NCBI RefSeq assembly: GCF_001571265.1
Contig: NZ_BCTL01000018.1
Coordinates: 47,796-111,795, forward strand
DNA: 64,000 nt
DNA from: Cedecea neteri NBRC 105707 = ATCC 33855
Lineage (GTDB): Bacteria; Pseudomonadota; Gammaproteobacteria; Enterobacterales; Enterobacteriaceae
Direction of reading: 5' to 3'
Shown here: positions 18,884 through 29,457 of the stretch, piece by piece
Numbering within the stretch: position 1 is the first letter of the stretch
Layout: every line of letters starts with the position of its first letter
Translations under genes and position numbers: made by a program
Notes under the pieces: generated by a model
What the model was told of the DNA's origin: nothing
What the model saw: the letters and a program-made list of their open reading frames with translations, nothing else
Databases searched by the model: none

Positions 18884-19846
18884 TTAGCGATACCGCTCCA
18901 CCAGATTGACCATCATGGCGATATGGGCCGGATCGTCATTCAGCGCTGGGATGTACTCGTATTTCGTCCCGCCCGCTTCGATAAACACTTCCCGGTTCTG
19001 CACCGCCATCTCTTCGAGGGTTTCCAGGCAGTCGGCGGAGAAGCCAGGACACATCACCTGAATGTGCTTCACGCCCTTTTCGGCCAGCATTTTCAGCGTT
19101 TCGTCGGTGTACGGCATCAGCCACGGTTCACGGCCAAAGCGTGACTGGTAGGTCATCATCACTTTTTCGGGCGGCAGCTCAAGGGCGCTCAGCAGCTCAC
19201 GGGTCGTGTCGCGACAGCGCTGCGGGTAATCATCGCCTTCGTTGGCATAGCGCTGCGGAATGCCGTGATAGGAAAGCAGCAGCACGTCCGGCTCGCCGTG
19301 TTCGGCAAAAGAGCGTTTAACCGAGGCCGCGAGCGCGTTGATGTACGCGGTGTCGGTCGCATAGTCACGAATCAGGGAGATAGAAGGCAGGCTGCGATAA
19401 TCGGCGAAGATCCGCCCCAATTCGTCCCATACCGCCGCGACGGTGGAGCAGGAAAACTGAGGGTAAAGCGGCAGCACCACAATGTGCGTGACGTTCTGCG
19501 CCAGCAGCTCCTCTACAGCGCTTTTCAGCGACGGTTCGCCGTAGCTCATCCCCAGCGCAACCGGCGTGTCCGGCAACTGCTGCGCCAGCGCTTTCTCCTG
19601 CCGACGGCTGTAAACCATCAGCGGCGAGCCCTCTTCCATCCAGATGGACTGGTAGAGTTTAGCGACGCGCGGCGAACGCAGCGGCAGAATGACGCCGCGC
19701 AGCAAAGGCCACCACAGCAGGCGAGGCGTATCCACCACGCGCTTATCGCTCAGAAACTGACGCAGATAGCGGTTGACCGCCGCCGGAGTCGGGGCGCTCG
19801 GCGTGCCAAGGTTAGCCAGTAAGATGCCAATTTTTTCCTGATTCAT
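18884..19846 (-). CDS. hemH: Ferrochelatase
   Basis: Last enzyme of haem synthesis; inserts Fe(II) into protoporphyrin IX. 320 residues. Catalytic SYHGIP (His near 195) and the [14 protein letters not shown] signature are present. Start at MNQEK (19846) follows AAGGGG; a GTG two codons upstream also fits the frame. In E. coli aes lies between gsk and hemH; here they are adjacent (64-bp gap), so aes is missing from this locus. Confidence 0.96.
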   Translation of the reverse strand: MNQEKIGILLANLGTPSAPTPAAVNRYLRQFLSDKRVVDTPRLLWWPLLRGVILPLRSPRVAKLYQSIWMEEGSPLMVYSRRQEKALAQQLPDTPVALGMSYGEPSLKSAVEELLAQNVTHIVVLPLYPQFSCSTVAAVWDELGRIFADYRSLPSISLIRDYATDTAYINALAASVKRSFAEHGEPDVLLLSYHGIPQRYANEGDDYPQRCRDTTRELLSALELPPEKVMMTYQSRFGREPWLMPYTDETLKMLAEKGVKHIQVMCPGFSADCLETLEEMAVQNREVFIEAGGTKYEYIPALNDDPAHIAMMVNLVERYR

Positions 19847-19933
19847 TCCCACCCCTTATCTATAAATTGCCGTCAATTGTAACGTAAAAGAGCGAAACGA
19901 GAACCGATTACAGCAAAAGGGGAAAATGAGGAC

Positions 19934-19960
19934 AAAAAAATACCAGGGCATGCCCTGGTA
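19934..19960 (-). terminator. adk terminator
   Basis: Perfect 20-nt palindrome TACCAGGGCATGCCCTGGTA (19941-19960) followed on the - strand by seven T's (19934-19940). Confidence 0.92.
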
Positions 19961-19980
19961 TTGATTGTCGCAGTGGGAAA

Positions 19981-21025
<1,045 letters not shown>

Positions 21026-21379
21026 ATGAATAAGACTTTACTCCCCCTCATCTGTTGTTTGCTGCTCAGCGGATGCACATCGCAGTGGGTAAAAACTCGC
21101 AGTAACGCGCAGGAATACACCAGCGCACGTGCTGCCTGTGAAACCCAAGCCCAGCAGGCTTTTCCGGTGAGGAACGAGGTTGCACAGCGGACTAAGTACA
21201 CCACTTACTATGAAGCCTGTACAAAAAAAGATGATTGCGACGGCGAGAAAACTCGGGCGGTAAAAAAACCTGAAATAGAAAGCTATGTGATGGATGTGAA
21301 TAGTGAAAGCCGCGACAGGTTATTTAATCAGTGCATGGAACTTAAAGGCTGGGAAAGCAAAATAAAGTGGCTGTCATAG
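21026..21379 (+). CDS. Small lipoprotein, function unknown
   Basis: 117 residues. Signal peptide MNKTLLPLICCLLLSGC ends in a lipobox LSGC with Cys17 as the lipidation site; residue +2 is Thr, compatible with export to the outer membrane under the enteric sorting rule. The mature part is hydrophilic with four more Cys (including ACETQ, EACTKKDDCDG and NQCMEL), suggesting two disulfides. I chose the ATG at 21026 because it starts the signal peptide; AGGAAG lies about 12 nt upstream. Not recognised from E. coli, where htpG and adk are direct neighbours. Function unknown. Confidence 0.75.
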   Translation: MNKTLLPLICCLLLSGCTSQWVKTRSNAQEYTSARAACETQAQQAFPVRNEVAQRTKYTTYYEACTKKDDCDGEKTRAVKKPEIESYVMDVNSESRDRLFNQCMELKGWESKIKWLS

Positions 21380-21477
21380 CTGAAATTCAATATCAGACAC
21401 TCACATGACGGCAGTGAAATAACCTTACTTTTATATCATTTATTTTTAAGGTGATTGCCACGCCCCAAATTTAAGCG

Positions 21478-21507
21478 AAAAAAACCACCTGCCGATGCAG
21501 GTGGTTT
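21478..21507 (-). terminator. htpG terminator
   Basis: 11-bp stem AAACCACCTGC / GCAGGTGGTTT with loop CGAT (21482-21507); on the - strand it is followed by a T run, 22 nt past the htpG stop. Also shows a T run on the + side, so it may act in both directions. Confidence 0.9.
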
Positions 21508-21528
21508 TTGTCAGTCTCTCAACCCGAC

Positions 21529-23403
21529 TTAAGAAACCAGCAGCTGGTTCATACGGCGGATGAACTGGTTAGGATCTTCCAGCTGACCGCGCTCGGCTAA
21601 CAGCGCCTGGTCCAGCAGCAGTTCAACCCACTCGCCGAACTGCGCGTCATCCTGCGTATCCGCAGCGCGTTTCACCAGCGCATGCTCCGGGTTAAGCTCG
21701 AAGATGTACTTCACGTCCGGCACTTCCTGGCCCGCAGCGGCAAACAGTTTCGCCATCTGGGTGCTCATGTCGTTGCTGTCGGTGGTCACGATCGCCGGCG
21801 TATCGGTCAGGCGGTGAGTCAGGCGCACTTCCTTCACGCGCTCGCCCAGCAGGGTTTTCACGCGGTCCACGAACGGCTCCAGGGCTTTCTCAGCTTCTTT
21901 CGCTTCTTCGGTCTCTTCGTCCGTCAGCTTATCCAGCGATTCGTCGGTTTTGCTCACAGACTGGAACGCTTTACCGTCGAACTCGGTCAGGTAGCTCATC
22001 ATCCACTCGTCGATGCGGTCGGAAAGCAGCAGAACCTCGATGCCTTTCTTACGCAGCAGTTCCAGATGCGGGCTGCTCTTCGCCGCCGCGTAGCTGTCTG
22101 CGGTAATGTAGTAGATCTTCTCCTGGCCTTCTTTCATGCGGGAGACGTACTCTTCCAGCGACACGGTCTGGGCTGAAGAATCCGTGTGCGTGGTCGCGAA
22201 GCGCAGCAGCTTAGCGATCGCTTCCTGGTTCGCGTTATCTTCCGCCGGGCCTTCTTTCAGCACGAGGCCGAAGTTTTTCCAGAAGGTTTGGTACTTCTCG
22301 GCGTCATCTTTCGCCAGCTTATCCAGCATCTGCAGCACGCGTTTGGTCAGCGCGCTACGCAGGTTCTGGGTCACGCGGCTGTCCTGCAGAATTTCACGGG
22401 AAACGTTCAGCGGCAGATCGTTAGAATCTATCAGGCCGCGAACAAAGCGCAGGTAGTTCGGCATGAACTGCTCGGCATCGTCCATGATAAACACGCGCTG
22501 TACGTAGAGCTTCAGCCCGTGTTTATGGTCGCGGTTCCACATGTCCCACGGTGCCTGGGAAGGGATATACAGCAGGCTGGTGTATTCCTGCTTACCTTCC
22601 ACACGGTTATGACTCCAGGAAATAGGGTCGGTAAAGTCATGGGCGATATGCTTGTAGAACTCTTTGTATTCGTCTTCGCTGACTTCAGACTTGCTGCGAG
22701 TCCACAGCGCCTGAGCTTTGTTGATTTTTTCCCAGCTAATAACGGTTTCACCGTCTTTTTCTTCTTGCTGTTCAATCTCAACCGGCAAAGCGATATGGTC
22801 AGAATATTTGCTGATGATGGAGCGAACGCGCCAGTCGTCCAGGAACTCATCTTCGCCTTCGCGCAGGTGCAGCGTGATTTCGGTACCGCGATCGGCTTTC
22901 TCGATGTCGGCCACGGTGTATTCACCCGCGCCTTCAGATTCCCAGAACACGCCCTGCTCCGCGCTGGCACCGGCGGCGCGTGTGCGAACGGTGACTTTGT
23001 CAGCCACGATAAACGCAGAGTAGAAGCCAACGCCAAACTGACCAATCAGTTGGCTGTCTTTCGCCTGATCGGAGCCCATGGACTCGAGGAAAGCTTTGGT
23101 GCCGGATTTAGCAATGGTACCCAGATGATCAATGACTTCATCGCGGGTCATACCAATGCCGTTATCGGCGATGGTCAGGGTGCGATTCTCTTTGTCAAAA
23201 GAGACGCGAACGCGCAGCTCACCGTCGCCTTCATAAAGGCTGGCGTTCGACAGCGCGCGGAAGCGCAGCTTGTCTGCCGCATCAGAGGCGTTGGAGATCA
23301 GCTCACGCAGGAAGATTTCTTTGTTTGAATACAGAGAGTGGATCATCAGGTGCAGAAGCTGTTTTACCTCTGACTGAAAACCGCGGGTCTCTTGTCCTTT
23401 CAT
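21529..23403 (-). CDS. htpG: Molecular chaperone HtpG (Hsp90)
   Basis: 624-residue cytosolic Hsp90 dimer: N-terminal GHKL ATPase ([33 protein letters not shown]), middle domain and C-terminal dimerisation domain, nearly identical to E. coli. The annotated start is MKGQETRG; an ATG two codons upstream (23409) sits closer to the GAGG Shine-Dalgarno (5 nt versus 11 nt) and may be the true start. No clear sigma-32 promoter was verified. Confidence 0.96.
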   Translation of the reverse strand: MKGQETRGFQSEVKQLLHLMIHSLYSNKEIFLRELISNASDAADKLRFRALSNASLYEGDGELRVRVSFDKENRTLTIADNGIGMTRDEVIDHLGTIAKSGTKAFLESMGSDQAKDSQLIGQFGVGFYSAFIVADKVTVRTRAAGASAEQGVFWESEGAGEYTVADIEKADRGTEITLHLREGEDEFLDDWRVRSIISKYSDHIALPVEIEQQEEKDGETVISWEKINKAQALWTRSKSEVSEDEYKEFYKHIAHDFTDPISWSHNRVEGKQEYTSLLYIPSQAPWDMWNRDHKHGLKLYVQRVFIMDDAEQFMPNYLRFVRGLIDSNDLPLNVSREILQDSRVTQNLRSALTKRVLQMLDKLAKDDAEKYQTFWKNFGLVLKEGPAEDNANQEAIAKLLRFATTHTDSSAQTVSLEEYVSRMKEGQEKIYYITADSYAAAKSSPHLELLRKKGIEVLLLSDRIDEWMMSYLTEFDGKAFQSVSKTDESLDKLTDEETEEAKEAEKALEPFVDRVKTLLGERVKEVRLTHRLTDTPAIVTTDSNDMSTQMAKLFAAAGQEVPDVKYIFELNPEHALVKRAADTQDDAQFGEWVELLLDQALLAERGQLEDPNQFIRRMNQLLVS

Positions 23404-23513
23404 GGTCATTGATACCTCAACAAAATCATACGGGATGAAGAAAACGTTGAGGGGGATATGGTAGCGATTTGTGCCTTTTCAAGCAGGAGGAGGCAAAAAC
23501 CTCCTCCGAACGG

Positions 23514-24119
23514 CTAAAAATTAATCTTGTGGCGGCCAACCAGCGAGTGCGACAGCGTGGTGCCGTCCACCATTTCAAGCTCGCCGCCTACCGGCACACC
23601 GTGCGCGATACGGCTGGCTTCAACGCCGTACTGGGCGCATAGCTCGGCAATGTAGTTGGCGGTCGCCTCACCTTCCACCGTCGGGTTGGTGGCGAGAATG
23701 ACCTCTTTCATCGGCTCGCTGGCAAGGCGATGCTCAAGGCGATCCAGGCCGATGTCGTTCGGGCCAATGCCGTCCAGCGGAGAAAGGTGTCCCATCAGCA
23801 CAAAATAACGGCCGGAGAACTGCCCGGTTTGCTCGATAGCGTGAATATCCGCCGGGCTTTCGACCACGCAAATCTGGCCATTTTCCTGGCGACGCGGGTT
23901 AGAGCAAATGGAGCAAACTTCCTGCTCGGTGAAGGTACGGCAATCCGCACAGTGGCCAATCTCGGACATCGCGCGGGTCAGCGCCTGAGCCAGACGCATA
24001 CCGCCGCTGCGGTCGCGCTGCAGCAGGGCAAACGCCATACGCTGGGCAGATTTCGGGCCAACGCCGGGCAGGCAGCGCAGGGATTCCATAAGGGCTGAGA
24101 GTAAAGGACTGGTTTGCAT
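23514..24119 (-). CDS. recR: Recombination mediator RecR
   Basis: 201-residue RecR, part of the RecFOR complex loading RecA on gapped DNA. HhH motif ([14 protein letters not shown]), a four-Cys zinc finger (CADC...CSIC) and the Toprim domain ([13 protein letters not shown]) are complete. In E. coli recR is the last gene of dnaX-ybaB-recR; here a pirin/LysR pair separates it from ybaB, so it must depend on its own promoter or readthrough from the pirin gene. Confidence 0.96.
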   Translation of the reverse strand: MQTSPLLSALMESLRCLPGVGPKSAQRMAFALLQRDRSGGMRLAQALTRAMSEIGHCADCRTFTEQEVCSICSNPRRQENGQICVVESPADIHAIEQTGQFSGRYFVLMGHLSPLDGIGPNDIGLDRLEHRLASEPMKEVILATNPTVEGEATANYIAELCAQYGVEASRIAHGVPVGGELEMVDGTTLSHSLVGRHKINF

Positions 24120-24182
24120 CGCTCGGGCTTGTGAGAAAAAGTGGGCTATAGCCTAACATTAGCCTTGCGGATGGGTATAGGA

Positions 24183-24219
24183 AAAGATATCCCCCGCACG
24201 AAGGCTCGCCGGGGGGATA
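24183..24219 (-). terminator. Probable pirin-gene terminator
   Basis: 8-bp stem TATCCCCC (24188-24195) / GGGGGATA (24212-24219), followed on the - strand by TCTTTTC. It would separate the pirin gene from recR. Confidence 0.6.
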
Positions 24220-24223
24220 AAGT

Positions 24224-25093
24224 TTACGCGATGTCTTTGCCGAAACGGCCCTGGTTAAAATCATCGATGGCCTGATGAATTTCCTCTTTGGTGTTCATCA
24301 CAAACGGACCGTAACCCACAACCGGCTCATTCAGAGGTTCACCGCTGAGCAGCAGAACCACCGCGTCATTGTTGGCTTCAAGGGTCACGCTATCGCCTTT
24401 GGCATCCAGCACCACCAGCTGCGCCTCGCGAGCCACCTCTTCACCGTTGACCAGCACCGTGCCTTTCAGCACCACCAGCGCCGTGTTCCAGCCGTCTTTC
24501 ACCGCCAGCCGAGTCACGCCCTGCGGGTTAAGGCGTAAATCCCAGATACTGATTGGCGAGAAGGTGCGAGCCGGGCCTTTGGTCCCTTCAAACTCGCCGG
24601 CAATCACGCGAGCCTTACCGGCATTGTCCGGCAAATCGACCACCGGAATATCGCCGTCGGTAATCGGCTGATAGCCAGGCGCGGTCATTTTGTCTTTTGC
24701 AGGCAGGTTAACCCACAGCTGCACCATTTCCAGGCTGCCGCCCGCTTCGCTAAACGCCGGAGAATGATATTCCTCATGCAGGATCCCGCTCCCTGCGGTC
24801 ATCCACTGCACGTCTCCCGGACCAATTACGCCGCCGTTACCGGCGTTATCGCGGTGCGCTACTTCGCCTTTGTAGACGATAGTCACGGTTTCAAAGCCGC
24901 GATGCGGATGCTGATCCACGCCGCGCTGGCCTTTATTGCTCGGCTTAAATTCCGCCGGGCCCGCGTAGTCCAGCAGCAGGAACGGGCTAAGTTGCTCGGC
25001 AAATTTAGAGTACGAAAACAGCGAACGAACCGGGAAACCATCGCCCACCCAGTGGGAAGCCGGTGCGGTGTAAACGCCAAGAATTGATTTCAT
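24224..25093 (-). CDS. Pirin-family protein
   Basis: 289-residue bicupin of the pirin family. The metal-binding motif HPHRGFETV and the second ligand region SGILHEEYHS are intact. Some bacterial pirins have quercetinase activity and others bind enzymes of central metabolism; which applies here is unknown. Start ATG at 25093 follows GGAGAG. Divergent from a LysR gene 108 bp away, the same pairing as E. coli yhaK/yhaJ, although this pirin is longer than YhaK. The pair sits inside what is a single operon in E. coli (dnaX-ybaB-recR). Confidence 0.9.
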   Translation of the reverse strand: MKSILGVYTAPASHWVGDGFPVRSLFSYSKFAEQLSPFLLLDYAGPAEFKPSNKGQRGVDQHPHRGFETVTIVYKGEVAHRDNAGNGGVIGPGDVQWMTAGSGILHEEYHSPAFSEAGGSLEMVQLWVNLPAKDKMTAPGYQPITDGDIPVVDLPDNAGKARVIAGEFEGTKGPARTFSPISIWDLRLNPQGVTRLAVKDGWNTALVVLKGTVLVNGEEVAREAQLVVLDAKGDSVTLEANNDAVVLLLSGEPLNEPVVGYGPFVMNTKEEIHQAIDDFNQGRFGKDIA

Positions 25094-25201
25094 GATTCTC
25101 TCCACAAGGGTTGTTTCTGATGGGATAAAGCTTACCTGTCAGACGCTCAGCCCGGTAGAGTGCTAAAGTAGACTCAGTGTTCCATGAACAGGACAATAGA
25201 A

Positions 25202-26107
25202 ATGCAGGACCTCAACGATCTGTGGTATTTCGTGCAGGTGGTCGACAACGGCGGTTTCTCCCCCGCCAGCCGGGCGATCGGCATTCCAAAATCACGCCTG
25301 AGCCGCCGCATTGCGCTGCTTGAAGACCGGCTTGAAACCCGCCTGTTACAGCGCTCGACCCGCAGCTTCACCGTCACCGAGGCCGGGCAAATCTTCTATC
25401 GCCACTGCAAGGCGATGATGATCGAAGCTGAAGCGGCGCAGGAGGCCATCGACACGTTAAAATCAGAGCCGCGAGGGCTGATTCGCCTCACCTGCCCGAT
25501 TGCGCTTTTGCATGTCCACATCGGCGATATGCTGGCGCGTTTTATGAGCCTCTATCCGCAGATAGTAATTCAGCTCGAGGAAACCAACCGCCGCGTGGAC
25601 GTGTTGAACGAAAACGTTGATTTAGCGATTCGCGTGCGGCCTTTGCCGCTGGAAGACAGCGAGCTGGTGATGCGCAAGCTGGCAACGCGCAGCATGTGCC
25701 TGGTGGCCAGCCCGGAGCTGGTAGCCCGTCAGGGTATGCCTGCCGCACCAACGGATCTGGCCCACTGGCCAAGCCTGGCGCTGGACAGGCCGCAGCAAAC
25801 TTATCGCTGGTGTCTGTTTGGCCCGGAGCAGCAGGAGGTGATTGTTCACCACAGGCCCCGTTTTGTTACCACAGATATGATCGCGCTGCGCACCGCCGCG
25901 CTTAATGGCATTGGCGTCGTGCAGCTCCCGAAGCTGATGCTTAACGATGCGCTGGCGCGGGGCAAGCTGGTTCACGTGTTGCCTGAATGGCGAGCAAGAA
26001 TGGAGATCGTGCATGTGGTCTTCCCTTCCCGGCGAGGGCAGTTACCGGCGGTACGGGCGTTGATTGATTTTCTGGCGGAGAGCTATCAGGCGCTGGATGA
26101 AGAGTAG
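25202..26107 (+). CDS. LysR-family transcriptional regulator
   Basis: 301-residue LysR-type regulator: N-terminal winged HTH (LWYFVQVVDNGGFSPASRAI... SRRIALLEDRL), then a periplasmic-binding-like effector domain of the CrgA/YhaJ type. The ATG at 25202 is preferred because AGGA lies 9 nt upstream; an in-frame ATG at 25184 lacks a ribosome-binding site. Probably controls the divergent pirin gene and itself. Converges on ybaB. Confidence 0.9.
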   Translation: MQDLNDLWYFVQVVDNGGFSPASRAIGIPKSRLSRRIALLEDRLETRLLQRSTRSFTVTEAGQIFYRHCKAMMIEAEAAQEAIDTLKSEPRGLIRLTCPIALLHVHIGDMLARFMSLYPQIVIQLEETNRRVDVLNENVDLAIRVRPLPLEDSELVMRKLATRSMCLVASPELVARQGMPAAPTDLAHWPSLALDRPQQTYRWCLFGPEQQEVIVHHRPRFVTTDMIALRTAALNGIGVVQLPKLMLNDALARGKLVHVLPEWRARMEIVHVVFPSRRGQLPAVRALIDFLAESYQALDEE

Positions 26108-26117
26108 ATCAAACAGC

Positions 26118-26137
26118 CTTCTCCCTGGCGGGAGAAG
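26118..26137. terminator. Hairpin between convergent lysR and ybaB
   Basis: Perfect 8-bp stem CTTCTCCC / GGGAGAAG with loop TGGC, located between the two converging stop codons. No long T run on either side, so termination is inferred from position. Confidence 0.5.
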
Positions 26138-26148
26138 ACTGGAAAACA

Positions 26149-26478
26149 TCAGAATGGCATTTTGAAGCCCGGTGGCAATTGCATGCCGTTGGAAACCCCA
26201 GCCATTTTTTCTTTCTGCGCTTCACCAATGCGGCGAGCGGCATCGTTGAAGGCTGCGGCAACCAGGTCTTCAACCATCTCTTTGTCATCTTCCATCAGGC
26301 TTGGGTCGATTTCGACACGGCGGCAGTTGTGCGCCCCGTTGATGGTCACTTTTACCAGGCCCGCGCCGGACTCGCCGGTGACTTCCATGTTGGCGATTTC
26401 TTCCTGAGCCTGGGCCATTTTTTCCTGCATCTGCTGGGCCTGCTTCATCAGGTTACCCAGACCGCCTTTTCCAAACAT
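26149..26478 (-). CDS. ybaB: Nucleoid-associated protein YbaB (EbfC family)
   Basis: 109-residue dimeric DNA-binding protein of the YbaB/EbfC family, almost identical to E. coli YbaB ([20 protein letters not shown] at the start, [12 protein letters not shown] at the end). Follows dnaX by 87 bp and carries its own AGAGAGAAG ribosome-binding site. In E. coli it is cotranscribed with dnaX and recR; here the unit stops after ybaB at the hairpin facing the LysR gene. Confidence 0.96.
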   Translation of the reverse strand: MFGKGGLGNLMKQAQQMQEKMAQAQEEIANMEVTGESGAGLVKVTINGAHNCRRVEIDPSLMEDDKEMVEDLVAAAFNDAARRIGEAQKEKMAGVSNGMQLPPGFKMPF

Positions 26479-26565
26479 AATCTTCTCTCTTTCATCGGGC
26501 CAGCCCTCGCAGAATGCGACAGTGGCTATCAGGGTTTCACACTATGCCGCGCAAAACGAGGCATA

Positions 26566-28494
26566 TCAAACAGGGCGAATACTATCTTCATCCAGCTCTG
26601 CATCAAAGAATCTTTGCAGAGTCTGAATATTGCTGTCGTTGCTCATCGCCTCGCGTGCCTGCGCCAGCTTCTCTTCATAGATAGCCTGACGCCATTCCAG
26701 CGGGGTGCGGCGAGCCAAATTCTCATCTTCAATAATAGTCAGTTCTATCGCTTCGCCATGGTGCGAACTCATGGCATCTGACAGCGTTTTTTGCGCCGAT
26801 GGCGAATTCAGGTGACGCTGGCCAGGGCGCAAATGCAGGCAAACCCGGTTGCCGTCCGCCTCTTTCCAGGCGTTAAGCGCCAGCTGTTGCACCAGTTTTG
26901 GCAGCACCAGTTGATTGATTTCCGCCGCCCATTCGTCGCGCTCAATAGCCTCTTCGGCCAGCTTCTGCGCCAGCTCCGGCGTTTTTTCATGCTCAAGCGC
27001 TTTTTTCAGCGCCTTGGGCGTAGCGACCGGCTCAGGGGCGACTTCCGTCGGATTTTGTGCCTTCCAGCGATAGGCTTCTGGCTTCGCCGGTTTTTCCAGC
27101 GCCGCTGGCGCAGGGCGCGCCTGAACGCGTTCGGTTACCGAGGCCAAACGTTCCAGCGCGGTGCTTTTTGCCGGCCGCGCTAGTCGTTGCGCTGCCGGCT
27201 CATTCTTTTTTGCTTTATCAGCCTCCTGCTGGCGCATCAGTTGGCTGCGCGCCTGAAGGATCTGGCTGGTGGCATCCGGCAGCGGAGGGGCTTCCCTGTC
27301 CGGTGGCGGAGCCGTCTGCTGCTGCCTTGCTGTCGGCTGATGCGAAGCCGGGTTAATCACCGGAATGCTTGCCGCCTGGCGGGGCACTTCCGGCTCGGGC
27401 AGCGGTTTGCGCGGATGGAAGGCCAGCGCACGCAGCAGCGTCATTTCTACCCCCATCCGGCGATCCGGCGCCCACGGCAGCTCTTTGCGGCCAATCAGCA
27501 GCGTCTGGTAGTAAAGCTGGACGTCGGCGGGCGGAACAACGCGCGCCAGCTCACGCATACGCTGTTCGATGGCCGCCATATCGCTGCCAAGGGCAGCCGG
27601 AGAAAGCTGAACCATCGCCACGCGGTGCAGCAACGCGGACATTTCCACCAGCAGCGCTTCCCACTCGACGCCACGCGCGGCTGCGTCATTCAGCAATGCC
27701 ATTACGCGCTGCCCGTCAGCCTGGACGACAGCTTCAATCAGCGACAGCGCCTGGTCATCATCAAGCGTGCCGAGCATGGTGCTAACGGCCGCAGTGGTGA
27801 CCTGCCCGTCGCCGCTGGCAATCGCCTGGTCGGTGAGGCTGAGCGCATCTCGCAGGCTGCCGTCCGCCGCGCGGGCTAACAGCTGCAGTGCACGGGGCTC
27901 ACTAACGACTTTCTCTTCACCAAGAATATGCTCCAGCTGATGGCGGATCTGTTCAACGTCCAGCGCTTTCAGGTGGAACTGCAGACAACGGGAAAGAATC
28001 GTTACCGGCAGCTTTTGCGGATCGGTGGTGGCCAGCAGGAATTTTACGTGCGGAGGCGGCTCTTCCAGCGTCTTAAGCAGCGCGTTAAAGCTGTGGCGCG
28101 AGAGCATGTGCACTTCATCGATAAGGTAGACCTTAAAGCGGCCACGCGCGGGGGCGTACTGCACGTTGTCCAGCAGATCGCGGGTGTCTTCTACTTTGGT
28201 GCGCGAGGCGGCGTCTATCTCAATCAGGTCGACAAAGCGGCCCTGTTCTATTTCGCGGCAGTTATCGCAGACGCCACAAGGGGTTGCGGTAATGCCGGTT
28301 TCACAATTCAGCCCTTTCGCCAGCAGGCGAGCGATTGAGGTTTTCCCCACCCCACGGGTGCCGGAAAAAAGGTACGCGTGGTGGATGCGGCCCAGCGACA
28401 AACCATTAGCCAGCGCGGTCAGTACGTGTTGCTGGCCGACAACATCAGCAAAAGTTTGGGGGCGCCATTTGCGGGCTAAGACCTGGTAGCTCAT
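26566..28494 (-). CDS. dnaX: DNA polymerase III subunits tau and gamma
   Basis: Clamp-loader ATPase. The full frame gives tau, 642 residues: Walker A GTRGVGKTS, the zinc-binding Cys cluster (CETGITATPCGVCDNC), Walker B with DEVHML, sensor regions, a Pro/Ala/Gln-rich linker and the C-terminal alpha/DnaB-binding domains. A -1 frameshift signal at codons 428-430 makes the shorter gamma (separate entry). The linker differs most from E. coli, as expected. Two hairpins and a long dyad fill the 260-bp gap up to apt. Confidence 0.97.
   Translation of the reverse strand: MSYQVLARKWRPQTFADVVGQQHVLTALANGLSLGRIHHAYLFSGTRGVGKTSIARLLAKGLNCETGITATPCGVCDNCREIEQGRFVDLIEIDAASRTKVEDTRDLLDNVQYAPARGRFKVYLIDEVHMLSRHSFNALLKTLEEPPPHVKFLLATTDPQKLPVTILSRCLQFHLKALDVEQIRHQLEHILGEEKVVSEPRALQLLARAADGSLRDALSLTDQAIASGDGQVTTAAVSTMLGTLDDDQALSLIEAVVQADGQRVMALLNDAAARGVEWEALLVEMSALLHRVAMVQLSPAALGSDMAAIEQRMRELARVVPPADVQLYYQTLLIGRKELPWAPDRRMGVEMTLLRALAFHPRKPLPEPEVPRQAASIPVINPASHQPTARQQQTAPPPDREAPPLPDATSQILQARSQLMRQQEADKAKKNEPAAQRLARPAKSTALERLASVTERVQARPAPAALEKPAKPEAYRWKAQNPTEVAPEPVATPKALKKALEHEKTPELAQKLAEEAIERDEWAAEINQLVLPKLVQQLALNAWKEADGNRVCLHLRPGQRHLNSPSAQKTLSDAMSSHHGEAIELTIIEDENLARRTPLEWRQAIYEEKLAQAREAMSNDSNIQTLQRFFDAELDEDSIRPV
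27200..28494 (-). other. dnaX: dnaX gamma subunit by programmed -1 frameshift
   Basis: The heptamer A-AAA-AAG lies at 27205-27211 (codons GCA AAA AAG). Slippage gives AAA AAA GAA TGA, so gamma is 431 residues ending Lys-Lys-Glu, the E. coli length and ending. All stimulators are present: AGGAGG (27222-27227) 10 nt upstream, and a downstream stem GCCGGC-A-GCGC / GCGC-G-GCCGGC (27170-27199) with an 8-nt loop. Confidence 0.92.
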
Positions 28495-28551
28495 CTGGAG
28501 TTAGGCTCTGGTTCGCGGGAAAGGTGAATCGAGGGGGTAATGCTAACATAA

Positions 28552-28572
28552 GCCCCGCCCGATGGGCGAGGC
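28552..28572 (-). terminator. GC-rich hairpin upstream of dnaX (copy 1)
   Basis: On the - strand GCCTCGCCC-ATC-GGGCGGGGC, one G-T pair. It shares an exact 20-nt core with copy 2 at 28701-28720. Sits 57 nt before the dnaX start; it has only a weak T stretch after it, so it may be an attenuator or an RNA-stability element. Confidence 0.5.
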
Positions 28573-28655
28573 CTGTGATATCTGACTGTATATTGGCGCT
28601 TTAAAAGCATTCTCTTCGCCTCAAAAAAGCAAAGGATATGAACTTTTGACTTGCC

Positions 28656-28688
28656 CAAACGCCTAAAAACCACGTTTTTTGGCGTTTG
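28656..28688. repeat. Long near-perfect dyad in the apt-dnaX spacer
   Basis: Arms CAAACGCC (28656-28663) and GGCGTTTG (28681-28688), a T-T mismatch, then AAAAAC / GTTTTT around a 3-nt CAC centre: 14 paired positions in 33 nt. It could be a regulator operator or an RNA hairpin. Confidence 0.7.
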
Positions 28689-28699
28689 TCGCTAAACTA

Positions 28700-28729
28700 A
28701 AGCCCCGCCCGATGGGCGAGCGAGGCTTG
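28700..28729 (-). terminator. Probable apt terminator (hairpin copy 2)
   Basis: On the - strand the stem pairs GCC...CGCCC with GGGCG...GGC around ATC and is followed by TTTAGTTT, about 25 nt after the apt stop. The core is the same 20 nt as copy 1. Confidence 0.6.
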
Positions 28730-28754
28730 TCATTCTATGGGAATACAGACGATA

Positions 28755-29306
28755 TTAGTGACCCGGGAAAGGCACCAGGCAGAAGCTTTTCACGCCCATC
28801 TTTTCCAGGCGCTGCTCGCCGCCGAGGTCAAACAGGTTGATAACGAAAGCAGCGTCGGTCACTTCACCGCCGAGACGACGAATCAGTTTCACCGTCGCTT
28901 CAATGGTGCCGCCGGTTGCCAGCAGATCGTCCACCACCAGCACTTTATCGCCCGGTTTGATGGCATCTACGTGGATTTCAAGGCTGTCGGTGCCGTATTC
29001 CAGCTCGTAGCTTTCGGCGATGGTTTCACGCGGCAGCTTACGAGGCTTGCGCACAGGAATGAACCCAACGCCCAGTTCCAACGCAACCGGAGCACCAAAC
29101 AGGAAGCCTCGCGCTTCGGTGCCCACCACTTTGGTGATACCAGCGTCTTTAAAACGAGAAACTAACAGCGCAATGCTGGTGGCATATGCTTTCGGATCTT
29201 CCAGCAAGCTGGTCACGTCACGGAACAGAATTCCTGGTTTTGGGTAATCAGGAACGCTTTTAATGCTGTTTTTGAGATATTCAAGCTGCTGCGCAGTCGC
29301 GGTCAT
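28755..29306 (-). CDS. apt: Adenine phosphoribosyltransferase
   Basis: 183-residue purine-salvage enzyme converting adenine and PRPP to AMP. The PRPP-binding motif [13 protein letters not shown] and the adenine-recognition [14 protein letters not shown] block are intact; the protein is nearly identical to E. coli Apt. Upstream of dnaX in the same direction, but separated by a 260-bp spacer rich in hairpins. Confidence 0.97.
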   Translation of the reverse strand: MTATAQQLEYLKNSIKSVPDYPKPGILFRDVTSLLEDPKAYATSIALLVSRFKDAGITKVVGTEARGFLFGAPVALELGVGFIPVRKPRKLPRETIAESYELEYGTDSLEIHVDAIKPGDKVLVVDDLLATGGTIEATVKLIRRLGGEVTDAAFVINLFDLGGEQRLEKMGVKSFCLVPFPGH

Positions 29307-29457
29307 CGGTTTATGCCTGCTAAAAACATGATACTAAACAGAGTACCTGTGGGTTCAAATGTGAACCACTGGTTAACGGTTAACCAGCCGTACCCGTTCT
29401 CGAAAACGCTCGAATTTACTGGCTGGGCGCGACAATTGCAACAGCTTCTGCTGAGGT

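Noticed and set aside
22186..23328. 380-codon open frame opposite htpG
   Set aside because: Antisense shadow of a highly conserved gene; translation shows no recognisable domain.
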